Shown here: positions 58,351 to 64,000 of the stretch, in pieces
How the letters are laid out: every line of letters starts with the position of its first letter
Position numbering within the stretch: position 1 is the stretch's first letter
Assembly: GCA_032622095.1 (NCBI GenBank)
Contig: CP136061.1
Location: 196,710,935-196,774,934 of the forward strand
Length of the DNA stretch: 64,000 nucleotides
Origin: Siphonodentalium dalli
Taxonomy: Eukaryota > Mollusca > Scaphopoda > Gadilida > Siphonodentaliidae
Reading direction: 5' to 3'
Position numbers and translations under genes: made by a program
The notes under the pieces: generated by a model
Database searches by the model: none
What the model saw: the letters and a program-made list of their open reading frames with translations, nothing else
Told to the model about the DNA's origin: nothing

Positions 58351-59580
58351 TTAGTGAATAGAGTGGTGAATGAGTGTATGAGACCATCACTTCATAGATT
58401 TTCCTAGCTATCCAACTTCAAGCATTTATGAAGTATGTAGGGACACCGATCATTATACATTTTCACAAACAGAGGCACACTAATCGGTCCAGACTGGCAC
58501 ACTATTCTCTTGAATTCCACATCTGTTAATAATATTTATTATAATCTATCTCTTCTGGTGCTCTATATGCTTTCTTTAATCGTTCTGCCTTACAAATCTT
58601 TACATATTACATAACAACTCAACTCAATTATTGAATACTTCTCACAACTACCCCCTCTCCCAGCATCTCATCCCCTTTATCTCTCTCTCTCTTCTCTCTT
58701 CTCTCTCACGTCCTCTCTATGTCTCTATCGCTCTCTCTGGTGTATCCATGTAAACAAATTCTCAGAAATCGTTTAGCGCCTTGGCCATATATATTTCAAC
58801 ATATCCAATAATACATATGCAGATTACCTCTAGGAAACAAGAATTTTCTAGAATGTGGAAAAACAATAACAGTGCGTATCTCCTATAATAGAATATTCTC
58901 AAAGTCATCACGTGACCTGACAGTTGGGCAGTAAACTCATTAGAATCGACAACGCACTGTCTGTCTATCGAAAGCACTTGTATCACATGATCTGCCAATG
59001 CATTTGGAATGTTCGCCATGCCATCATAATATAAGCTTCAGTTTGAATCGCCCCAGTCCATGGTCCCATAACATGTTCTCATTTGAAGACATTTGAAGAG
59101 CGTCTGGTTTAATTTCATGGTATTGTATTGCACAATCATTCACAGAATAGATTAATGGAATCATTCTGCAATTTTCGAAGCTTAACATTCTCCAGCCATT
59201 AATTGCTCTGCTGTTTGAATCCACATTATTAAAAAGATTAAAATCTCTCGCCTGATGCGCTATAACCTTCATCACAAACACATGTCATTAAGTGTGCTGA
59301 CAGAGGCAACAAAGCTAAGGTCTCGTCTTTCTTCCCTCGCAATATATTAAACCCTCGAGTTATCTACCTTCTTGAATATTCCCCTTTAGTAAAGTAAATG
59401 ATCTGTATACAGGTAATATTACTTTCATGGTCGTATGTAACCAAACGAGGCCCATCTCATACTCTAGCAAACATAAAACACATGTGTTGAGAATATCAAG
59501 GAGTAGCGGAAGAAAGAGAGAGGAGCAGAGAGAGAGCCAGACGTAGAGGTGTGTTGTTTTATGTCTATATATTTCATACA
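58351..59580. other. No gene recognised
   Basis: Contains a CTCTCT-rich tract at about 58680-58740. Minus-strand open frames of about 85 codons at 58762-59281 have no recognisable domain. Confidence 0.45.
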
Positions 59581-59871
59581 CATACAGTCAGGGTTGGCGC
59601 TGGACCCAAATTTTCTCTTGCCAAAATTTTTGCCAAATGAATTTTTTTTTTGCCAAATGAATTTTTTTTTTGCCAAATTAAATCGAAGGTCAAATTGGGG
59701 AAAAATAAGGAAAATTAGCGTTTTTATCTTTATTCATATAAAACGTAAATAGATACAGGTAAAATGACAACAAATCAATATTAAATGTTAATAGAAGACA
59801 CAATACATTTAGACAAGCAATTGTCAAATACTAGTAAACATAAACCTATAGTATGGTAATGCACATTAATA

Positions 59872-60687
59872 TTAAACATGAACAATTCTACGAGACTTAA
59901 CATCAACCCACTTCAAAAATGCAGCAGCAAAATCAAACTCAGACACAGATGGTCCTTCGATAGAAATTTTCATTAGAGCATTGAGATAACGAACAGACAA
60001 TCGATTGCGCGATTTTGTTTTAACAATGTTTTGAATGGAGAAGGCTCGCTCGCAGTCGACTGTTGATACGGGAACACAGACTAGCCGTTCGGCAAACTGA
60101 CCAACAATCGTGAACAGTTCCTTGTGTTTCAGGGCGCACTGGCATCCATCATCGACGTCGTTGATGCTTTTCTTTGCTTTGATGAAGGATCGGAATGAGT
60201 TAATCTCGTCGATTACATCGTCGTCAGTAGTTGTGTCGTTGATAAGCTTGGCAAACTGCACTAGTGTTGGCTGATGTTTTTTCATGGTTTTCTCTGTCGT
60301 TGTGATGTCAAACAGTTTTGTCATAGCGATGAGCACGTCGGAATCGTTGTCGTCTGCGAAACGACTTTTCAAGTTCGCAACTAACTTCTTTGCAAAAGCA
60401 GTGGCCACAGAAGAACTGTCCTTTCTCAACTTAGTGCCGTCTTTGATATTGTGGCCTGCCATCGGAAAACTATAGTCAAAATCGGAATCATCATCGTGCT
60501 GTGGAGTTTTCGGAATTTCGGAGAGGAACTGTTTTAGGGAGGGTCCAGGTGATTTTGAGTACTTCTCAAGCTTAGTGACAGTCGCTGTGATCAATGGATT
60601 GATGTCCGTGAAGTCTATTACTGAACACTGGAATAATTTGCAGAGGATAGAGCACTCCTTAAGAACATCCTTCAAGAAATGGGTCAT
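59872..60687 (-). pseudogene. hAT transposase C-terminal part with dimerisation domain
   Basis: 271 codons from ATG at 60687. Residues of about 200-265 carry the hAT C-terminal dimerisation signature (VPVSTVDCERAFSIQN, then KSRNRLSVRYLNALMKI). The upstream region is acidic and helical and shows no complete DDE core; BED zinc finger and first catalytic Asp regions are missing. Full hAT transposases are usually over 550 residues, so this is a remnant. Its ATG overlaps the stop of the preceding frame by ATGA, consistent with a deletion junction that shifted the frame, or with an unrecognised splice. Cannot be active alone. Confidence 0.8.
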
Positions 60688-60926
60688 GTCGTCGGAGTCT
60701 GGTTACTAATGTCTGTCCGTCTATGTAAATCAATCACACGTTCGTCTGTTACATCGTCAACAACAGTTACATCTGCAGGTCGTACGTCGTCTTTTTGTAT
60801 GTCAGTCAATACACAGTCAGACGTAGGTAACGTAGGCAAAACTGTTTTGCGTCCAAAGAAGTCCGTCAGTTTTTTACCTTTCGTCACGGTATCGTCGCAC
60901 TCGGAACGTTTTCGTTTGAGACTCAT
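60684..60926 (-). pseudogene. hAT transposase N-terminal remnant
   Basis: 80 codons from the first ATG at 60926: MSLKRKRSECDD, then KGKKLTDFFGRK, a basic start that may be a nuclear signal, followed by an acidic, Asp/Val-rich stretch. The frame is open for about 29 codons upstream of this ATG. It ends TGA at 60684-60686, overlapping the start of the C-terminal part. Together they look like both ends of one transposase gene with the middle removed. Confidence 0.6.
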
Positions 60927-61344
60927 TTTAGAAATGATTTGACGTTTGGTATCGCAGTCACTATTTAAGCAATCTAAAATAAACACAGTTTCTGTAACAA
61001 CACCACCTGACACGCGAGCATTAATGAACTCCCATCAGTGAGTTTGATTATGTATGAAATAAGGTGTTACCGTCTTGTGAAAACTAAAGACGATTGCATC
61101 TCACTTTGTGATCGCTTGGTTAATAGTTGTCGACCGGGTTTCCCTTTGTAGTGTCCGCGATGTGGTTTCCCTTTGTACAGTCGGCGATATATCCCCACCT
61201 TCGATGTTTCCGGACTAGATATTTCACATCACAGAATTGAAAACCCACTTGCCAAAATTTTTGCCAACTGAGATTTTTTTTTGCCAAATGAGATTTTTTT
61301 TTGCCATTGGCAAATTTGGCAAGCGGCAGCGCGAACCCTGCATA

Positions 61345-61450
61345 CAGTAATGCCCTAATTAATCGACCCCTTATCCACAACAGAATTATTGGTATTTTCA
61401 GGATTTAGTCGGAAATATGGCTTGCTGCCATTAATCGGAAAGCTCTCACT
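61345..61450. mobile_element. Half of a CAGTAATGC-family palindromic MITE
   Basis: CAGTAATGCCCTAATTAATC and then CCACAACAGAATTA, AGGATTTAGTCGG, CGGAAAGCTCTC match the left arm of the MITE at 31351-31567. The right arm is missing. The adjacent hAT sits at its very start, so the MITE fragment predates the hAT. Confidence 0.78.
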
Positions 61451-62831
61451 GGGTTATGTGTGTTTTATAACCTTGGAGACGTTCGTACCGATGTTTGGTG
61501 CTGCTAGTAAATAACCAATACTTACTTCAGGCGCAACACCTGAGTCATTGGAATTCAATGCAATCCCTTGGTGAACCCTAACGGCTCACTCCCCGCTCAT
61601 TGGACACATGTAATCTTCAACCACGCAATTTTTCTGGAACATGCTACATGTGGAAACATTCTATTTGACTAGTATTGAAAAATCCTTCATAATTCCAATG
61701 GCATCGTATATGGTCCGTTTAAAATACCTGTATGTGGCCCCTTTAATATATGTATCCCGACTAATGGTACACTGTTATTTCAATGGCAAACTTGATTAAA
61801 TCATCTCTAACAATCGTTAAGCTTTTTTCTCTAACTACCACTTTACAATATGGTGTATATAATCGAACTATCAGGAATCAATCAACGCCTTACCCATAGA
61901 TATTTGAACATACAACTGAGCGCATTTTGGGTCACATACATTAAATGTACACATCACTTATGCATTTAAATCTAATTCGGCGTATCCATCAATACAAACG
62001 CTCTTTATTTCCAAAATTGTCTCAATACCCCCTCGTTTTAATATAGATTTTAGCTATATGCTTTAATTCATATAAAATTGACGCAAATCTATGTTAAACG
62101 ACAGCAGCATTATAACAGAGTAGCCACTTACCTTCAAGTAAAAAAAAGTACCATTGTGTTCTCATTTTCTATCTTATCATAATTAAATTTGTCACGTGCG
62201 TGCCAGACGTCACTTAGAGGTAAGCACCATATTTTGGTTCGAATAATTTCAATAACATGGCCGCCAGCCTATTTCGAATTTTAGATATTTAAAAAAATAA
62301 AATGTCATGTCAGGCTTATTTTCTCGTCGAACCACGGGGGTTGCTCTCCGTCACTTAGCGGACATCGTCACATATGGGGGACGAATCGGTTGAGAAATAT
62401 GGCCTCCAGTGGTCATCTTTTATTTAAGTCATAAATGCACTTCGAATTTTAAAGTGTCATAGTTGGCTCATTTTTCCACCAATCGTTATGAAATTTGGCG
62501 AGTACGTGCCTGACGTCACTCAGATGTTATCACGAGATTTTAGTTCGAATCATACGAAAAACATGGCCGCTATTTTGTTTTAAGTCAAAAAACTACAGAA
62601 GGAGGTGTAGAGTTTGGTCGTGGTATTTCTCAAGTCATTCTCATTCTGTAGTGTTATTACAAAATCACAAGATAATCGAGGAAGGTCATGCCAGAGAATA
62701 ATTTCGACATGGTTTACTACACGTGGGTCGGCTTTACCATAGCAGTAAAACTGAACGCATCTTTTAAAAATTCACACATTTTATTATTTATTAAACACAA
62801 TCCATTTATTCCATTACATAATAATTACAGT
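61451..62831. other. No gene; degenerate repeats at about 62180-62600
   Basis: Words ACATGGCCGCC, TTCGAATTTTA, AAATGTCAT, CGTGCCxGACGTCACT recur two or three times at roughly 150-300 bp spacing. The style resembles the core repeats of the 3-kb Helitron, but no termini were found. Confidence 0.5.
62785..62812 (-). terminator. Polyadenylation signals of the PC4-like gene
   Basis: AATAAA or AATAAAT on the minus strand occurs about 20-25 and 45 nt after the stop codon at 62832, the expected spacing for transcript ends. Confidence 0.65.
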
Positions 62832-63353
62832 TTAAAACGAATCAGGTGTATATATTTTGCATAATTCCGGTGAACAGAAACTACACATTAAAAAGCCAAG
62901 CTGATTTTTTTTATGATCCTCTTGCATGTAGCAGGGTACTAAAGTTTGTAGTTCCGGTACAGCCACAGTGACGTCATTAATGGTGGACATCAACTGTTCA
63001 AATTCTGAGTGGCTAAGAGTTACACCTGTCTTCGTAGGGCAAAGTCTCTCACTGTCTTTCGGGTAAAAGAATTTTTTGATGTGTACAACACTGTGTTCAT
63101 GATCATAAGTCACGTGTTCATTATGTCCGATATGTATCCTTTCCAAAGAAGATCTGCTTTGTAAATGTTCATACACTTTCTGCGCGTTATCAGCTAATTC
63201 CAGCCACTGTTGTAATCTCAGACAGGCGCCGAATTTAGTAGGGAACTTCCCCTCGTTCCATATTCTGATGTCTATATTTTTTATTCTTTTATATTCACCG
63301 ACGGTAAGGTATCTATCCCGTCCTAAGTGTTTGGTGAAAATTTTAGAATTCAT
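62832..63353 (-). CDS. Protein with two PC4-like domains
   Basis: 173 codons from ATG, intronless. Residues of about 8-66 (RDRYLTVGEYKRIKNIDIRI, GACLRLQQWLEL) follow the PC4/SUB1 single-strand DNA-binding fold: a strand pair, an IDIRxW strand, a short G-x-x-L strand, then QW and a helix. Residues of about 83-140 (VVHIKKFFYPKD, TKTGVTLSHSEFEQL) repeat it, so one chain could form the pair of domains that PC4 normally makes by dimerising. The tail has a Cys/His group (C-x4-H-x10-CSFC-x4-C). PC4 proteins act as RNA polymerase II cofactors; a role here is inference. Promoter elements and polyadenylation signals suggest a real, expressed gene. Host multicopy family or cargo of a mobile or viral element cannot be separated here. 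Confidence 0.7.
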   Translation of the reverse strand: MNSKIFTKHLGRDRYLTVGEYKRIKNIDIRIWNEGKFPTKFGACLRLQQWLELADNAQKVYEHLQSRSSLERIHIGHNEHVTYDHEHSVVHIKKFFYPKDSERLCPTKTGVTLSHSEFEQLMSTINDVTVAVPELQTLVPCYMQEDHKKNQLGFLMCSFCSPELCKIYTPDSF

Positions 63354-63379
63354 GGTATCGTTTCGATGAACGCTGAACT

Positions 63380-63436
63380 GAAAATGTCGGAGACACGTGG
63401 ATGTATTACGTTTATACCCTATATGACGTCATTGGG
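63380..63436 (-). promoter_or_regulatory. Compact promoter: CCAAT, CRE, TATA
   Basis: On the minus strand upstream of the PC4-like ATG: CCAAT (63431-63435), the palindromic CRE TGACGTCA (63424-63431), TATAAA (63411-63416), and an E-box CACGTG (63394-63399). TATAAA lies 58 nt before the ATG, so transcription would start near 63385 with a short 5' leader. All from motif inspection. Confidence 0.6.
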
Positions 63437-63678
63437 CGGTCCCATCGCAACAGTTTCAAAGTATATAATCCAATCAGATTGCCCCCGGAATCGCATTAGC
63501 CAAATATGGAAGGGCCAATCATGTTTCGATCAGAGGGAACTCTCAGACAGTGGCTCGGAAGTACATTAGCTAAATACAGAATAAAGGGGTTTCGGGGTAA
63601 ACTGTCTCGGCCTATAGGAAGGGCCGGAAATGACACGCAACTGTGATTCAGGGTATTCACAACGCAGGTATGAATCAT

Positions 63679-64000
63679 TTAACCAAAAGTTTTGGCATAG
63701 GCACGCACTACGCTTCTGCACAAGGGACAAGTCTCAGAACCGAGCGCAAACATGCCACACATTGATACGTGTCCACGTGGTAAAAGCACACAGTTATTAT
63801 TCTCTAGACAAATGATACATTTGCATTCTTCAGAAACGTCTACTGTCGTATCAGGCCAGTCATCTTCATAGGAACCAGACAGTCTCTCATCGTTTATTTC
63901 AGTCATTTCTTCGAAATTAACGGTAAGGTCATCTATTGAAAATGTATTCATTTCTTGAACAGAGGCACTATCCACGGGACGTTGCAATGAAAAAATTCCT
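63679..64000 (-). pseudogene. C-terminal part of an IAP-like RING protein, two zinc ligands missing (5' end outside the window)
   Basis: The frame is open to the window edge; an internal ATG gives a shorter product. After an acidic region (EEMTEINDERLSGSYEDDWP) comes a C-terminal RING of IAP type: CKCIICLENNNC, LLPRGHVSMC, GMFALGSETCPLCR, then VRAYAKTFG. In canonical IAP RINGs the Arg of PRGH and the Phe of GMFA are cysteines that bind zinc; each change needs one base. The domain would normally act as an E3 ubiquitin ligase module, with BIR domains upstream (outside the window, not seen). It may be a decaying gene or a divergent, inactive RING. It lies 325 bp upstream of the PC4-like gene on the same strand. 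Confidence 0.6.

Larger units (their letters stand above)
59589..61340 (-). mobile_element. hAT transposon, internally deleted, 1,752 bp
   Basis: Ends CAGGGTTGGCGCT and (right, reverse complement) CAGGGTTCGCGCT, flanked by a perfect 8-bp duplication CATACAGT (59581-59588, 61341-61348). Subterminal TTGCCAAA words repeat three or more times near each end, separated by T-runs. It encodes only N- and C-terminal pieces of a transposase on the minus strand. The target lies at the edge of a CAGTAATGC-family MITE, whose left part follows at 61345. Confidence 0.9.

Overview
The window reads as animal nuclear DNA, most likely from a marine lophotrochozoan such as a bivalve mollusc. The reasons are AT-rich DNA with large introns, GT/AG-bounded phase 1-1 thrombospondin type-1 (TSP1) exons, Helitrons with tandem-repeat cores ending in hairpin plus CTAG, frequent ACATGTACATGT words, many palindromic MITEs, and a 2A-bearing CR1-like LINE. 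No tRNA, rRNA or bacterial gene was recognised. The species assignment is an inference.

Host gene. Five plus-strand exons (1288-1431, 7121-7261, 17051-17185, 42178-42333, 44267-44554) all start and end in phase 1. The first four each encode one TSP1 repeat; the fifth encodes an unrecognised ten-cysteine domain rich in N-glycosylation sites. They look like consecutive pieces of one extracellular modular protein whose ends lie outside the window. Mobile DNA accounts for most of the intron length: a 3.0 kb Helitron in the first intron, a 9.3 kb tandem duplication in the second, and a 23.2 kb composite transposon in the third.

Composite transposon, 18698-41915. This is the most notable object. 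It has matching terminal inverted repeats (GGTGTGACTAAACACC...) and a perfect 9-bp target duplication (CAAACATTA), typical of Mutator-like elements (MULEs). It carries a decayed two-exon MULE transposase at about 21492-23516. Each terminal arm is about 2.8 kb and consists of roughly 5.3 tandem copies of a 527-bp unit, itself three diverged monomers of about 176 bp. A second element of 13.9 kb (25902-39779), with 28-bp inverted ends (CCCATATAAAAATG...) and CCTGGGT-type minisatellites near both ends, sits inside the right arm. Without it the MULE is about 9.3 kb and symmetrical. The inner element holds several MITEs, a hAT-type element, a LINE fossil and a 1.8 kb minisatellite, but no recognisable transposase.

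Right part, 44.6-64 kb. There are more MITEs and palindromic arrays. A nearly intact minus-strand CR1-like LINE (about 50002-54093) has a 2A-like motif, an APE-type endonuclease and a reverse transcriptase broken by one stop codon. A 1.75 kb internally deleted hAT transposon (59589-61340) with an 8-bp target duplication lies against the half of a palindromic MITE it landed in. The last kilobase holds two minus-strand coding regions: a protein with two PC4-like domains, with its own promoter elements and polyadenylation signals, and the C-terminal end of an IAP-like RING protein that lacks two expected zinc ligands.

Coordinates of repeats are good to a few bases where terminal repeats or target duplications define them, and approximate (tens of bases) otherwise. 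Identities quoted for repeats are by eye.
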